Counted from the stretch's first letter, positions 31,512-43,753 are shown. The stretch: DNA of 64,000 nucleotides from Phaeosaccion multiseriatum (GCA_965112735.1 OZ218958.1:3534001-3598000), one strand, 5' to 3'. Numbers and translations are program-made. The notes: generated by a model from the letters alone, not told the origin.

Positions 31512-34014
31512 TCAGTCGTTCTGCGGCAGCCCCTGCTGTGCTTGCATCTGCATGCTGGCCTGTATCTTCTGAGTGATGAGGTGCTGCGCCGTCTGTGCGG
31601 CCATCGCTGAACCGATGATGGTCACTGTGGGGTGGATGGGTGGATGGATATACATGTCAGCATGCAGCACATGCGAAAGTTAGAAGCCATCTTCATGCAC
31701 GGGGGGAGAACAAGAGAATGAGGACAGAGAGACAAGGAGGGAAGGCGAAAAGCGCCAGGCGGTGGTAGGAAGGGCAGGGGCGGGAATGAGCCCCGACTCG
31801 AGCCGAGCTCCGGCACACGCTCACGCACGCTATACACACACGCGCGCGCGCACACACACACAAACACGTACACACACGCACACACACACACACACAAACA
31901 CACAAAACAAACACGCACACACCTGTCCGGTTGTTGCTGCCAGGCACGAATTCGCCCCTCCGCGACACGGTAATGCGGGCACCGCTGAGGGCCTGCAGCT
32001 CGTGGATCGTGGCGCCGCCCTGTGTGTGTGTGTGCATTGCATGGGGCAGAGGCGAGGCAAGTGAGTAGTTAGTCAGTAGTGGCACTGGGCACAAGGAGGG
32101 ACACCGAATACACTTGCACACGCCCACACGCAGCAGTGCCATCCAGTGCCATCGCGAGGCGGACACCTCCCCTCCCCTCAGCTCAGCTCAGCTCACCTTG
32201 CCCACGACGACGCCCACCATGGAGTCAGGCACAGCAAGAGGGATGGTGGTTTGGTCCCCACTCGCTGCCCCGCCCACCACCTGCACTCCCGCCCCCCCCT
32301 GGCCGCTCCCTCCCCCCCCCATGCCGTAACCGCCGCCCATACCCGGCGCCTGCGGTGGCGCATAACCCCCCCCTCCGCCTCCTCCCACTCCCATACCGTA
32401 CCCGCCGTGCCCCGCTCCCCCCATGCCCCCCCCCCCGTAGCCCCCCCCCCCGGGCTGCCCGTACGGCATTCCTCCCATTGGGGCCTGCTCTCTGTAGTTG
32501 ACGCTCGGGTTTTGGTACTTGGCTGCCGTCTCGTCCTCCTGCCAAGGGGGGGAAAGGGAAGGGAAGGCACGAGTCAGCGGAGGGCAGGAGAGGAGCAAGT
32601 GAGGAGCAAGTGAGGAGCAAGAGAGGAGCAAGTGAGGAGCAAGTGAGGAGCAGGAGAGGAGCAAGTGAGGAGCAAGAGAGGAGCAAGTGAGGAGCAAGTG
32701 AGGAGCAAGAGGGGAGCAAGTGAGGAGCAGGAGAGGAGCAAGTGAGACGCGAGTCTAGTGTGCGTGTGTGCGTGTGTGCGTGGCCGTCTGCGTCTCTCGG
32801 AGAGGCGCCAAGATAGACCTCATTATTCTATGACTGATAGACCTCCTTTGACTTTGACTGGCGTGGGAGGTGCATGGCTCGCCCCCTTCCCCACCCCAGA
32901 GAGTGAGAGGCTCCTTTCCAACACACCTGGAGCTTGTCCAGCAGCACCTGCACGGCGGCCTGTATGGTGTGCAGCGGGCCTTGAATCGTGGCCACGCGCT
33001 CCATCGTCATGCTTCCGTCCTGCATGGAGGCAAGGGCCAAGCGAGCGCCTGACGCTTCCGACAGGGCCTGTCATAAGTCATAAGCATACGCAGAAGGAGG
33101 GGGGGGGGGGTCAGCTCATTCGCTGGCATGCAGCAGTGTAACTGCATTGTAACTGCATTGAGCATTAAGTGCCGCAGGCTCCGCCCCCTCTCTCTCGTCG
33201 GGGGCAAGAGCGAGGCGGCCAGGGGGGCTTCACCCACCCCCTTTCTCTTCCCTCTCTCTCACCTTGATATTTGCTCCTCCCCGTCCGATGACGAGCCCCC
33301 CTGCAGAGGAGGGTACGAGAACCTTCTGCACGAGCTCAGCGGCGGGGTCGGGGGCGGTGTCGGAGGGGCCCCCCTCGGCGGACGGGTCCGAGGACTGCAC
33401 TTGGTGCACGCGCGTCAACACAAGAGCCACCGCCAGCTTGACGTCCACAAGGTCACCGCCAACCATCACCACTCTGGAGGATGGCGGGGGCGGGGAGGAG
33501 GGTCAGCGGTGTCGCTACATTCACTACACAGGTAGTGGAGAGGGTGGGTTGTTTTGTCAGTGGCCGCAAGGGACAAGAGGAATTCATAGATGGCCTCTCC
33601 TCTCAAAGCACAGCACAGCACCAACACCCACCTCTCCTGCGTGCCCGGGTAGTACATGCCGTTGGCGCTGACTCGCACCGTGGCCCCGGACTGCGTTTGG
33701 ATCTCTCGGATGTTGGCCCCGCCCTTACCGATGAGGCTCCCCGCGCTCTTGCCGATGAGCAGCTTGATGGCGCAAGCGGGAGGGGCGGCCCTCTCTGAGC
33801 ACGGCAGCAGCAGCAGCAGGGGCGGGGGCAAGGTGAGGAGGAAACACCCGCCAGTAGATAATTCGAGTCCATCGTTTAGTCGCCCCCTTCCCTTCCGTTT
33901 TCTCACTCAGGCGTGTGTGTACTCACGTCGCTTGTTAGCCCTGTCATCTCCATCGCGGTGCCCCCCGGGCGAGCCGTGCGCGCCCTGGTCTCCTCCTCCT
34001 GCAGTAGGGTCCAT
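31512..34014 (-). CDS. Triple-KH RNA-binding protein (PCBP/NOVA type)
   Basis: Exons (minus strand): 34014-33927, 33794-33632, 33473-33263, 33067-32927, 32538-32197, 32019-31923, 31624-31512. All phases fit, giving 384 residues. Three KH domains each carry the GxxG loop: KH1 KLLIGKSAGSLIGKGGANIR, KH2 VLVPSSAGGLVIGRGGANIK, and KH3 PLAVPDSMVGVVVGKGGATI. KH2 and KH3 are joined by a Gly/Tyr/Met-rich low-complexity linker (MGGMPYGQPGGGGYGG). Two adjacent KH domains, a linker, then a C-terminal KH is the layout of poly(C)-binding, hnRNP K and NOVA proteins, which bind single-stranded pyrimidine RNA in splicing, stability and translation control. The C-terminus is Gln-rich (IQASMQMQAQQ). It is divergent from the CHERP-like gene. 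Confidence 0.88.
32577..32745. repeat. GAGGAGCAAGT tandem repeat in intron
   Basis: About fifteen 11-bp units of GAGGAGCAAGT/GAGGAGCAAGA in the intron upstream of exon 5 of the KH gene. Confidence 0.85.
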
Positions 34015-34263
34015 CCTTGGACGCTTCTCTTACTTTACTTCTACTTCCTCTTCTACTCTATCAGGTACTTCGATTCGGTGGTCTCTCGGGTGGTGGGGGA
34101 GACTAGAAGTTGGTCAGGATCGTAGTAGTGAAGGATCAGCGGCGGGCGACGTGTGTGCGGCGGTCGGAGAGAGCGAGGAAGAGGGCCAGCGGGTGGAGCG
34201 GTGCATGTGTTGGGAGTGGGATCACGAGAGTGAGAGGAGAGGGAGGAGAGAGAGAGAGAGAGG

Positions 34264-34313
<50 letters not shown>

Positions 34314-34763
34314 GGGTGAAGGTGAGGAGCGAGATCAAGGACTGGGTCGGGGAGAGAGGGGAAAGAGAGGAGAGGGGTTGTAGAGGACAAGAAACGGAGA
34401 TCGATCGATAAGCCACCCGTCCTCAACCTCCGCGCTACATCACTGCACCACAATTCACAGGCGCAGCGGCGGGGAAGGAACAGAAGAGAGGTCAGCCCAT
34501 CTCGGCCGCTCTCCCCTGCCCTTCCCTCTCTCCCTCATACCTAAAATCAGCTGAAAAAAACTCTTCCAAAATCTACCGCCGGTCCAGATCCCCAGCGCCA
34601 GATTTGCGAGAGGGTTTCCTGGCCGGGATGTTGATCAGATGGCCGGACACAGCGACACAAAGAAAAAACAAAAAGAAGAAGGAGAAGGAGGAGGAGGAGG
34701 AGGAGGAGGAGGAGGAGGAGGAGGACGAGGAGGAGGAGGAAGAGGAGGAGGTGAAGGTAAAAG
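34015..34763. promoter_or_regulatory. Divergent intergenic region, KH gene and CHERP-like gene
   Basis: About 750 bp between divergent start codons, with a (GA)n tract at 34249-34310 and a GAGGAG run at 34685-34750 that reaches the CHERP-like start. The promoters of both genes should lie here. No specific box is called. Confidence 0.4.
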
Positions 34764-34789
34764 ATGCAGCAGCCACATCCTCCACCTCC

Positions 34790-34831
<42 letters not shown>

Positions 34832-34937
34832 CTTTCCACAGCCACCTCCCTTCACTCCTGTGCAACAACACCAACCACCGCAGCCAATGCCACCACAACA
34901 GCAACAACTACAACCCCATCTTCATCATCCACAACAA

Positions 34938-34981
<44 letters not shown>

Positions 34982-35983
34982 CGGGCCCGGTGGCATTGCG
35001 CCACCCTATCCGGCAGCACCCTACCCGATGATGCCTCAACAGCATCCCCAGCAGGCAGCGCCAGCAGCCCCGCCGCCCTTCCAAGGAGCGCCTCCCCAGC
35101 ACGCTTACCCTCCTCACCCTCAGGCTTACCCGCAGGCCTACCCCCAGTCGGGTCCTGCGATGCAAGCCGCTGTCCGTCCCCGCGGGGCCGTGCCTCCCTG
35201 CGGCCCTCCCGAGGCGGCCATGAAGGACGTGGTGGACAAGCTCGCGCCCTTCGTAGTGCGCAACGGAGAGGCCTTCGCGGACAAGATCAAGGCCAAGGAG
35301 GGAGGCAACCCCAAGTAAGTCACTAAGGCAGTGAGTGAAGGAGTAGGAGTGAGACAGACTGGAGCTAAAAGTGTTTTCAATGCGCGCAGATTCTCGTTCC
35401 TGTTTGGCGGAGAGGGTGCCGCGTACTACCGCTGGTGCCTGGACTGCAGTCGGAGGGGCCTCTCTCCCGAGCAGAAGGCCGCGGAGCTGGCGGAGCACCA
35501 GGTCAGTCAAAGATTTAGCTTAGGGACGTTCGCGTGGGCATGGCGTGACATGGGTATGGGCATGGGTTCGGGTACTGGTACGGTTCCCCTCTCGCTCACC
35601 TCTGCGGATGGTGCTGGACCGGTCCATCCATCTTCGGCTCTGAGGCGGGGAGCCCTACGGGTGGGGTAGTCTCTCCCGTCGGGGCCTGTCTGCATGCCTC
35701 CAATCCGTCGTTCCACATGCCCCCCTATGCCCTAGCCGGCGCTATGCGTTTCATCAGCTCATTCCCTTCCCACCTGCACCTGCCCCCCTCTGACGCCGTT
35801 CTATGCCCCCCTGTGACCGCAGGCCCGTTTGTCCACGACGGAGCTTGGTCCTACCGATGATCAGGCCCTGCAGGTAGGTCTCTCCTTCTCTCACTCTCTT
35901 TCTCTCTCTCCCCCTCTCCCTCTCTTTCTCTCTCTCTCTCCCTCTCCCTATCTTTCTCTCTCTCTCTCCCTCTCTTTTCTCTT

Positions 35984-36034
<51 letters not shown>

Positions 36035-37368
36035 CCTTTCACTCTCTCTCTCCCTCACTCTCTCTCTCTCTCTCTCCCAGCGCCCTCGGCCTCCTGCTGC
36101 CCAGCCGCCCCCCCTCTCTAACCTGTGCCCACCCTTCCGCTGTACCCTACCCCTTGTGCAGGATCTGCTGCTGGCGCTTGACGGCACTCGCGAGTCCATC
36201 TCCTCAGCGCGTCAGTGGGTCACGAAGCGCTTCCCCACACACGGCAACGCCATGGCCCTCAAGCTGCACACCTTCGCCTCCTCTGTGGCCACCGCCGCCA
36301 GACAGGCCAAGTGCACCGGGGAAGAGGTGAGTGCTTGGGCTTGGGCCTAGGGTGAATACGTTAATAAGGGCATATGGGCACATGTGTGAGAGGCAGGCAG
36401 TGCAATGCAGAGGCATGTCACACACCCTCCGCAGGAGTGCGCATGATGCTCACCTCTTTGCTTGTGTGTGTGTTTGTCGCTGACCTCTGGGCTTGTGTGT
36501 GTGTTTGTCGCTTCCTCTGTTCTATCTTCCACACATGATGCACCTCTTTCTCTGCGGGGGTGCACTCTCCCCTCTGGTGCCATCCGTCATAGGGCTTCAA
36601 GAAGCTGCTGCACGTGCTGTACCTGCTCAACGACATCCTATTCAACTGCGTGGGGCTCGCCAGCAAGGCGGGGGAGGGCTTCCGCCTCGAGACGCTTCGG
36701 CAGCTGCCGGGCCTTATGGCCGCCGTGGGGGAGGTGTGCAGGCAGAGCGACGCAGGTACGGACGGAGGCAGCGGCTTGCAGATGGAAGCAGATGGGTGTG
36801 GACAGGACAGGACACATGAGCGCCAAGGTGGACGGACACACGGCCCGTTTTATCGTACGTTTGCCTCAACGCGCCGCACGTACCTCCTTGCACTCTCCCG
36901 CGCTCCACAGAGAAGCACCCCCGTGCCTTGTCCGGCAAGGTCAAGGAGGTCAAGGAGGAGGGAGGCCCCGCCAGCAGCAGCGAGGGTAACGCGGAAGGGG
37001 GGGGGGGGGGAGACGGCGCGACGAAGGCAGAGGAAGGCGGGGAGCAGCTGCAGAAGGCTTCGGCCCCCGTGCTGCGGCTGTTGGGGCTGTGGGTGGACAA
37101 GGCGGTGGTGCCTGCGCACCTCGCCAACCACCTCAGACACGTCGTGGAGCATGGCCCCACACCTGCAGGACAGCAGCAGGGGCACCAGCAGGGGCAGGGG
37201 CAGGGGGAGCAGCAGGGGCAGCAGCCGCAGGGGTACCCTACCCCGCCCCCCGCCAACGGTGCGCACCTCCTCCCTCCAGGCCAGACTCAGCCTCAGCTCC
37301 ACCCCGCGGCAGTGTCAGGACCAGGAGTGTCAGGACCAGGGCCGCAGCAGCCCCTCCCTCCGCACATT

Positions 37369-37400
<32 letters not shown>

Positions 37401-39006
37401 GATCCCCCCTCACCTGCAGCAACAACAGCAACAACAGCAACAACAGCAACAACAGCCACAACAGCAGCAACAGCAACAACAGCAACAACAGCCACAACAG
37501 CATGCCCACCTGCCGCCCCCCCATGTGCAACACCCGGCCATGTCTATGTCTGGGGCTTCCCCCCCGGGATGGCCCGCCCCCTCCCTCTCCTCCCACCCCA
37601 ACGCCATGCCCATGCAGGGCGTCCTGCCCGGTGCCCCGCCCCCCCGGGGCGTGGTGATGCCGATGGTGACCATCTCGCCCCCCATGCCGCTCCCCTCCAA
37701 GCCTCCTGCTCTCATCGTAGAGAAGAGCGCGCCTCTGCGGATAGACAAGGTGCGAGGGAGGGGGTGGGGAAGTGATGCTCTTGTCTGTCTGTCTCTCTCT
37801 ACGTGTAGCGGCGAGTGGTGGGCCCGACGCGACTGACTGACGAGCGCCCGCCCCCCCCTCTCCTCTCTCTTCTCTCTGTTTGTGTGTGAACCTCTACCTC
37901 TCTATCGGTATCTTTCTTTCACTCTGTGTCTTACCTCTCCCCCTCTCAGGTGACGGTGGGCGTCATGGTGAGCATGGTCAAGGCTGCCCTCGCTGCCGGG
38001 CACCCCAAGTATGCCCCCATCGACACGTCCAAGCTGCCCGTGCTGCCCGTGGCGCACATGGAGCCAGGCAGGCTGCAGGTGGGGTACTCACTCGACTCAC
38101 TCACTCACTCACTCACTCACTCACTCACGTTCCTCACGCACCCACCTCACTCCCTCGGGAACCCGTTAAGTTCGCCCACTCACGCACCGACTCAATCCTC
38201 ATTCCCTCGTCTTGTTAACCCACCTCACACACTCACACACTCACAACACTCACTCGCTTCACTCCCTCACACTCACTCACTCACTCACACACACACTCAC
38301 TCACCTCACTCACTCACTCACACACCCACCCACTCCCTCACCCCGCTCCCTCCCTCCCTCACTCACTCACTCACTCACTCACTCACTCACCCTTACCACT
38401 CACACACTCACACGCTCACCACCCCACCCGCCCACCCACTGACTTACGCAGGTGCGCTTGAAGCAGTTTTACTCGCAGCTGGAGCGGCCCTCCGATGGCG
38501 GTCACGACACCGCCCCTACTGTAGTGAAGGCGTCGGACTTGTTGCTGCCGCAGGTGAAGGACATTATCAACGGGGCGGGCTTGGGCAGGGACAGCAGGGG
38601 GGAGCGCAGGCGCAGCAGAAGCAGGAGCAGAGAGCGCGACGGCAAGCAGCAGGCAAGAAGAGAGGCAACAAGAGAGGGGCCGCACAGCTCGACCAGCAGT
38701 GGTGGTGGAGGTAGCAGGCAGCAGCAACGGGAGGCGGAGGCAGCGGCCCGAGCAGCAGCAGACGCCGCGGCGGCCGCGAAGCTTGGGGACGACAACATAG
38801 GACACGAGATGCTCAAGCGTATGGGCTGGAGCGGACAGGAGGGCAAGGGGCTCGGGGCTAACGAGGAGGGACGGGCAGACAACATTGCCGACGCGGGACA
38901 GCAGGCGCAGGATAAGACGGGCGTGGGGGGGGCATCAGCCAAGACTGCGGCGGTTGATGCCTACGAGGAGTTCCGGCGGCAGCGCTCCTACACGTACGGC
39001 CGGTAG
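34764..39006 (+). CDS. CHERP: CHERP-like SURP/CID/G-patch splicing factor
   Basis: Exons: 34764-35314, 35390-35501, 35823-35873, 36162-36326, 36593-36755, 36911-37749, 37950-38078, 38452-39006. All phases agree, giving 854 residues (human CHERP is ~916). Order of domains: Gln/Pro-rich N-terminus; SURP/SWAP-type module (VDKLAPFVVRNGEAFADKIK, then FSFLFGGEGAAYYRW); a CID (LLHVLYLLNDILFNCVGLAS ... VLRLLGLWVDKAVVP); a long Pro/Gln region; an RS-like stretch (RRRSRSRSRERD); and a C-terminal G-patch (MLKRMGWSGQEGKGLG). CHERP associates with the U2 snRNP/SF3b side of the spliceosome and Pol II; the same role is inferred. An in-frame stop directly precedes ATG 34764, supporting this start. Its 3' end was copied repeatedly downstream with the LCIB genes. 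Confidence 0.85.
38090..38440. repeat. (CACT)n array in CHERP-like intron 7
   Basis: Degenerate tetranucleotide CACT/CTCA repeats fill the last intron of the CHERP-like gene. The same motif recurs at 47265-47757 in the LCIB array. Confidence 0.85.
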
Positions 39007-39227
39007 TGCAGGCATGGAGGGGAGAGCTGTTTACTTGATACAGTCTATTAGTCTTAAGACATAACTCCTATTCCCTCGCTCTATGTGTATATAAATGAGT
39101 CACCCCCCACCCCCCCCTTCAACTGTACAATCCCTGGAAGTATCTTTGTCCGGCGGCGATTTGTCACCCCGGACAATGAAGCGCACTCTAAAAACACACG
39201 CCCACCCCCTCCCCCCTCCCATCCACT
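39007..39227. other. Convergent 3' UTR region, CHERP-like gene and LCIB copy 1
   Basis: Contains a GAGCTGTTTA...TTGATACAGTC tract after the CHERP stop that is copied near the later G-patch remnants, plus a CGGCGATTTGTCACCCCGGA segment repeated beside every LCIB copy. It marks the downstream part of the duplication unit. Confidence 0.6.
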
Positions 39228-40622
39228 TCACTTGGAGGCGGTCTTTCGAGCCTTGTCCGTGTCCTTGTCCGCCTCTGGGGGGGCCTGCTTGGTCCTGCGT
39301 GAAGGCCGCACCACGGCTTCCGGCTTGGGGATGTCGAGGAGGGTCTTGACTCCCTTGACCATGACATAGCTGTGGTCGTAGTCCGGCGCCCAGTAGTTGT
39401 GTCCACCAGGGCCGTGAACTTGCACACCGCACAGCACGGCGTAGTCCTCCTTCTCGCTGTCAACGGTGCTCTGTAGGTAGCGCTCGATCTGCTGCACGAT
39501 GACGTTCTTGGCGAGCTTGGTAAGCTCCGCCAGGTCCTCGCCGCCCTTGCCCTTGTTGGCGTTGAGCTCCTCGATGAGAATGGCCGACATAGAGGTCATC
39601 TCAAGATCGGGGTCGCTGCAGAAGGAACGAGGGAATGGAAAGGAGAGAGAAAAGGGGGGAGTGTGAGCAAGCACGAATCCCGTGGTGTAGCCCTCAACAT
39701 GACACCCTGCAACTGCCCCGTGCACCCCGCTCCTCTCTCGCACTCACGCCGGCTCGAGCTTGGGCACGTCCAGTGGCGTCTTGCCCTCGCACTTGCTCAG
39801 CTGCCCGTGCAGCCCCGCCAGGGCCCCGCATGCCTTGGAGTGGGCCATCATGTGCTCCCTCTCGCAAGTCCCGAGCTCCCCCTTGGTCCCGATGCCGATG
39901 TGCGGGGCGAAGAAGTACACGTACTTGGGCCGGCAGCCCTCGGGCCCGGTGGTGGGTGCGTGCGCGTGCATGGCGCCGAAGGCCGTGTTGCCAGCGAAGC
40001 AGAGCCCGCCCAGGCCCCGCATGGAGAAGGGCTCCCCGAGCTCCTCCTTGACGAGCCTCACCAAAGTAGTGCAGATTTCGTCACGGCAGACGCCCACGCA
40101 AGGGATGCACGTGTTGTGGGCAAAGCCGTGCGTGCTGAGGGCTGCGGCGGCCAGCTTTACGAACTTGGCCTCCTGTGTGAGTAGCGAGAGGGAGGGGGGA
40201 AAGTCAGTAGCAGCACAGCAGCAGCGGCATAGAGACGGACGGAGCGGGCGGTATTTGTTTTCGTTCCCCACTGTCTCTCCTCTTCTCTTCTTTCAAGGCG
40301 AGCTCGACCTACCTCAAACGCATGGCCGAAGTGCTCCGCAACCTGGTCGTGGAAGCCCGCCGGTGTGCGATTGAAGCTCACGGCCCTTTCCAAGACCCCT
40401 ATCTGCCAATTCCAGTCGGGCAGGCGCAGACGCAGTGAAAAAGAGGCGGTGCGGTGGGAGGGGGGTAAGCAGGCGCAGGAGCAACACGGAAGGTAAAAAA
40501 GAGCATGAAAGGAAGGAGAGAGGCTGGCACCAATAGGCCGGAAGGGCGGCGACGGACAGGGCAACTGCAGGCAGCCACAGCGCAGTGCGCATCCTCACCT
40601 TTTCCTCCCCATCCTTGCTCAT
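39228..40622 (-). CDS. LCIB: LCIB-type (theta) carbonic anhydrase, copy 1
   Basis: Exons (minus strand): 40622-40599, 40402-40313, 40172-39748, 39615-39228. Phases 0, 0 and 2 fit, giving 308 residues. Family landmarks: CVGVCRDEICTTL (zinc Cys), GGLCFAGNTAFGAMHAHAP, YFFAPHIGIG (zinc His), KACGALAGL (second zinc Cys) and DYAVLCGVQVHGPGG. LCIB-family proteins interconvert CO2 and bicarbonate in algal CO2-concentrating systems; copy 1 keeps all three expected ligands. The 8-codon first exon (MSKDGEEK) carries no plastid leader, so the protein looks cytosolic unless a 5' exon is missed. Exon 2 here begins with Ile where copies 2-4 have Met, so exon 1 is needed. It differs most from the other copies (EPA end of exon 3, MTSMSAILIEELN). 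Confidence 0.85.
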
Positions 40623-41076
40623 CGTCGTCCTTGCCTTCGCTGTCGTACTCAGCTCAAAGATAGTAGTGAGTGAGGAGGAGTGAGGCCAATGCAAGACAGG
40701 GAGTATGATGTAAAAGCAACCAGGAGGCTATAATGCAAGGCAGGGAGTATGATGTCAGATGGAGGGGGCAGAGAGGATATTGGAAAACTCTCCCAATCGT
40801 ATCCCCCGCCTTCCAACAGTGTCCAATTTAAGGTGCGTACTTTTTTACGTAACGCCGATTTGACCCGATTTTCGATGTCCAAAATGAGAGGCAGATGGCT
40901 TCACATATTGGAACCCAGCCGTCCGGAGCTCCCCGTGTCGTCATTGCGTCACTAACGGGCGGATGTCGAGGATGCTGACGCCATTATGATACGCTTGTAC
41001 TGAATACTGAGTCGACCCACCCGACGAATGAAGATGGTGCGGTGCGTTTCACCCCCCCCCACATCCTCGCTGAGAT
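40623..41076. other. Upstream region of LCIB copy 1
   Basis: Promoter side of copy 1. It shares CAGTGTCCA(A/G)TTT-type blocks with the upstream regions of copies 2 and 3 (near 43110 and 45625), so the duplicated unit included 5' sequence. A 38-bp piece (GCAAGRCAGGGAGTATGATG) is repeated at 40690 and 40735. Confidence 0.5.
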
Positions 41077-41255
41077 CGGACAGGAGGGCAAGGGGCTCGG
41101 GGTTAACGAGAAGGGACGGGCAGACAACATTGCCGACGCGGGACAGCAGGCGCAGGATAAGACGCGTGGGGGGGGCATCCGCTAAGGCTGCGGCGGCTGA
41201 TGCCTACGAGCAGTTCCGCGCGGCAGCGCTCCTGCACGTACGGCCGGTAGTGCAG
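41077..41255 (+). pseudogene. G-patch end of CHERP-like gene, remnant A
   Basis: Aligns by eye with the last ~180 bp of the CHERP-like gene (GGACAGGAGGGCAAGGGGCT ... TACGGCCGGTAG), but the frame is broken near GATAAGACGCGTGGGGGGGG. It is preceded by a non-CHERP block (CCCGACGAATGAAGATGGTG) shared with remnant C. Confidence 0.85.
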
Positions 41256-41490
41256 GCATGCAGGTGCGAGCTGTTTAGATGATACAGTCCATTAGTCTAC
41301 AACATTACTCCTACATACTCGCTACATAAATAAGCGAGTTAAAACATCCCTTCCCCCCTTCAACTGTACAATCCTGACAAGTGTCTCTTTGTCCGGCGGC
41401 GATTTGTCACCCCGGACGGCGATTTGTCACCCCGGACAATGAAGCGCACTCTAAAAACACACGCCCACCCCCTCCCCCCTCCCATCCACT

Positions 41491-42920
41491 TCACTTGGAG
41501 GCGGTCTTTCGAGCCTTGTCCGTGTCCTTGTCCGCCTCTGGGAGGGCCTGCTTGGTCCTGCGTGAAGGCCGCACCACGGCTTCCGGCTTGGGGATGTCGA
41601 GGAGGGTCTTGACTCCCTTGACCATGACGTAGCTGTGCTCGTAGTCCGGCGCCCAGTAGTTGTGTCTGCCCGGGCCGTGAACTTGCACACCGCACAGCAC
41701 GGCGTAGTCCTCCTTCTCGCTGTCAACGGTGCTCTGCAGGTAGCGCTCGATCTGCTTCACAATGACGTTCTTGGCGAGCTTGGTGAGCTCCGCCAGGTCC
41801 TCGCCGCCCTTGCCCTTGTTGGCGTTGAGCGCCTCGATGAGCATGGCCGACAGAGCCGTCATCTCAAGGTCAGGGTCGCTGCAGAAGGAACGAGCGAATG
41901 CGAAGAGAAAAGGATATGAGGGGGGGAGTGTGAGCAAGCACGAATCCCGCAGTGTAGCCCTCAACATGACACCCTGTCTCTTCCCCGTCCATCCCGCTCC
42001 TCTCTCGCACTCACCTCGTCTCGAGCTTGGGCACGTCCAGTGGCGTCTTGCCCTCGCACTTGCTCAGCTGCCCGTGCAGCCCCGCCAGAGCCCCGCATGC
42101 CTTGGAGTGGGACTTCATGTGCTCCCTCTCGCAAGTCCCGAGCTCCCCCTTGGCCCCAATGCCGATGTGCGGGGCGAAGAAGTACACGTACTTGGGCCGG
42201 CAGCCCTCGGGCCCGGTGGTGGGTGCGTGCGCGTGCATGGCGCCGAAGGCCGTGTTGCCAGCGAAGCAGAGCCCGCCCAGGCCCCTCATGGAGAAGGGCT
42301 CCCCGAGCTCCTCCTTGACGAGCCTCAACAAAGTAGTGCAGATCTCGTCGCGGCAGACGCCCACGCAAGGGATGCACGTGTTGTGGGCAAAGCCGTGCGT
42401 CCTGAGGGCCGCGGCGGCCAGCTTTACGAACTTGGCCTCCTGTATGAGTAGCGAGAGGGAGCGGGGAAAGTCAGTAGCAGCACAGCAGCAGCGGTATAGA
42501 GACGGACGGAGCGGGTGGTATCTTCCTTTCGTTCCCCACTCTCAATCCTCAAAGGCGAGCTCGCCCTACCTCAAACGCATGGCCAAAGTGCTCCGCAACC
42601 TTGTCGTGGAAGCCCGCCGGTGTGCGGTCGAAGCTGAAAGCCCTTTGCAAGAACTCCATCTGCAAATCCACGCAGTGAAAATGAGGCGGTGGGGTGGGAG
42701 GGGGACTAAGTAGGCGCGGGAGCAAAACGAAAGGTAAAGAAAGCAGGAAAAGAAAGAGGGAGGGGAGAAGGATAGGTCGCAAGGGCGGCGGCGGACAGAG
42801 GGGCCGCAGGCAGCCAAAGCGTTGTGTGCGCATCCTCACCTTCTTCTTCACATCCTTGCTCATCGTCGTCGTCATTGCCGTCGTCGTCGTCGTCCTCTCC
42901 GTCGCCATTGAAGTTGCCAT
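41491..42920 (-). CDS. LCIB: LCIB-type (theta) carbonic anhydrase, copy 2
   Basis: Exons (minus strand): 42920-42840, 42659-42570, 42439-42015, 41878-41491; 327 residues. Exon 3 (425 nt) and exon 4 (388 nt) are exactly the lengths of copy 1. All three predicted zinc ligands are kept (CRDE Cys, PHIG His, ACGA Cys). Exon 1 starts at a Thr-rich run (MATSMATERTTTTT) conserved in copies 2-4 and ends MSKDVKKK; an internal ATG (MSKD) is an alternative start. Distinguishing residues: GPGR for GPGG in the VQVHGPG loop, Leu in TTLLRLV, and Arg in LRTHGF. It is transcribed towards the CHERP-like gene, as are all copies. Confidence 0.83.
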
Positions 42921-43455
42921 TGTCCGTTTGCAGCCGTAGACCTCTGTTCGGGTGTGAAGGGTTTATGGTAGCGCGTCGCAGAAAGGTAAGCAGCTCAAAG
43001 CAGCTCAAAGATAACAGTGAGTGAGGAGGAGTGAGGCTAAGGCAAGGCAGGGACTATAATATCAGGTGGAGGTAAATTGATTGATCCCCCTTCCCCTCCA
43101 AAAAAAGCAGACAGTGTCCAGTTTCAGCGCGCTGTCCGCTTCTAAACGGCAGCTGGCCGGCCAACCGCCAACAAAATGGAAGGCTCTTGCGCCCGGAACT
43201 CCGTATAATTGCGTCACCAATGGGCGGTGTTGACGATGCTGACGCCATTATGATACAGCTTAGTACTGAGTCGACGAAGATGGCACCCCCCTCTAGGAGA
43301 GCCGACAGGAGGGCAGAAGGCCCCGGCCGCTCCCCTGACGTGATACCGGCCGAGCGATTCTCGGTAGCAGCAGCCATCATGCTACCGGGCCCTCCAGGTC
43401 CGGGCCGGTAGCAGCCACGCTACTGGAAATCGGCCGGTAGCAGGTAGCACAGGAC
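42921..43455. other. Spacer between LCIB copies 2 and 3
   Basis: Upstream region of copy 2 plus the start of the next unit, with GTGTCCAGTTTCAGCGCGCT (43110) matching the copy 3 upstream region. It contains a worn version of the GACGAAGATGGCACCCCC...GACAGGAGGGCA junction block seen intact at remnants A and C. Confidence 0.5.
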
Positions 43456-43554
43456 GCCGGCTGGCGCCGGCAGTAGCAGGGGCAGGGAGCACGTTGGCTG
43501 ACGCCGACGGTAGCTTGTAGGTGGTAGCGTGGTAGCAAGCCGGCTGACGCCGGC
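43456..43554. repeat. GCCGGCTGGCGCCGGC palindromic modules
   Basis: GCCGGCTGGCGCCGGC (43456-43471) and GCCGGCTGACGCCGGC (43539-43554), with a worn third copy between, each followed by (A/G)TAG. The same 16-mer lies inside the TIR element at 19392-19407, so this may be a relic of a related element. Confidence 0.65.
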
Positions 43555-43598
43555 GATAGTAGGCCTACAGGTAGCTGGTGACACCTCAGTGGTCGAGT

Positions 43599-43753
43599 AG
43601 CTAACGAGGAGGGACAGGCAGCCAGACAACATGCTGAAGCGGGACAGCAGGCGCAGGACAAGACGGTCGTGGGGGGGGCATCAGCCAAGACTGGCGGTTG
43701 ATGCCTACTACGAGCAGTTCCGGCGGCAGCGCTCCTACACGTACGGCCGGTAG
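43599..43753 (+). pseudogene. G-patch end of CHERP-like gene, remnant B
   Basis: GCTAACGAGGAGGGACAGGC ... TACGGCCGGTAG matches the CHERP-like terminus, with small indels that break the frame. The 3' flank (GCAGGCATGGAGGGGAGAGC) also matches, so this remnant keeps the UTR best. Confidence 0.82.

Noticed and set aside
39635-40374. Long plus-strand ORFs opposite the LCIB exons
   Set aside because: Antisense shadows; the minus strand has conserved LCIB motifs and consistent splice phases in all four copies.
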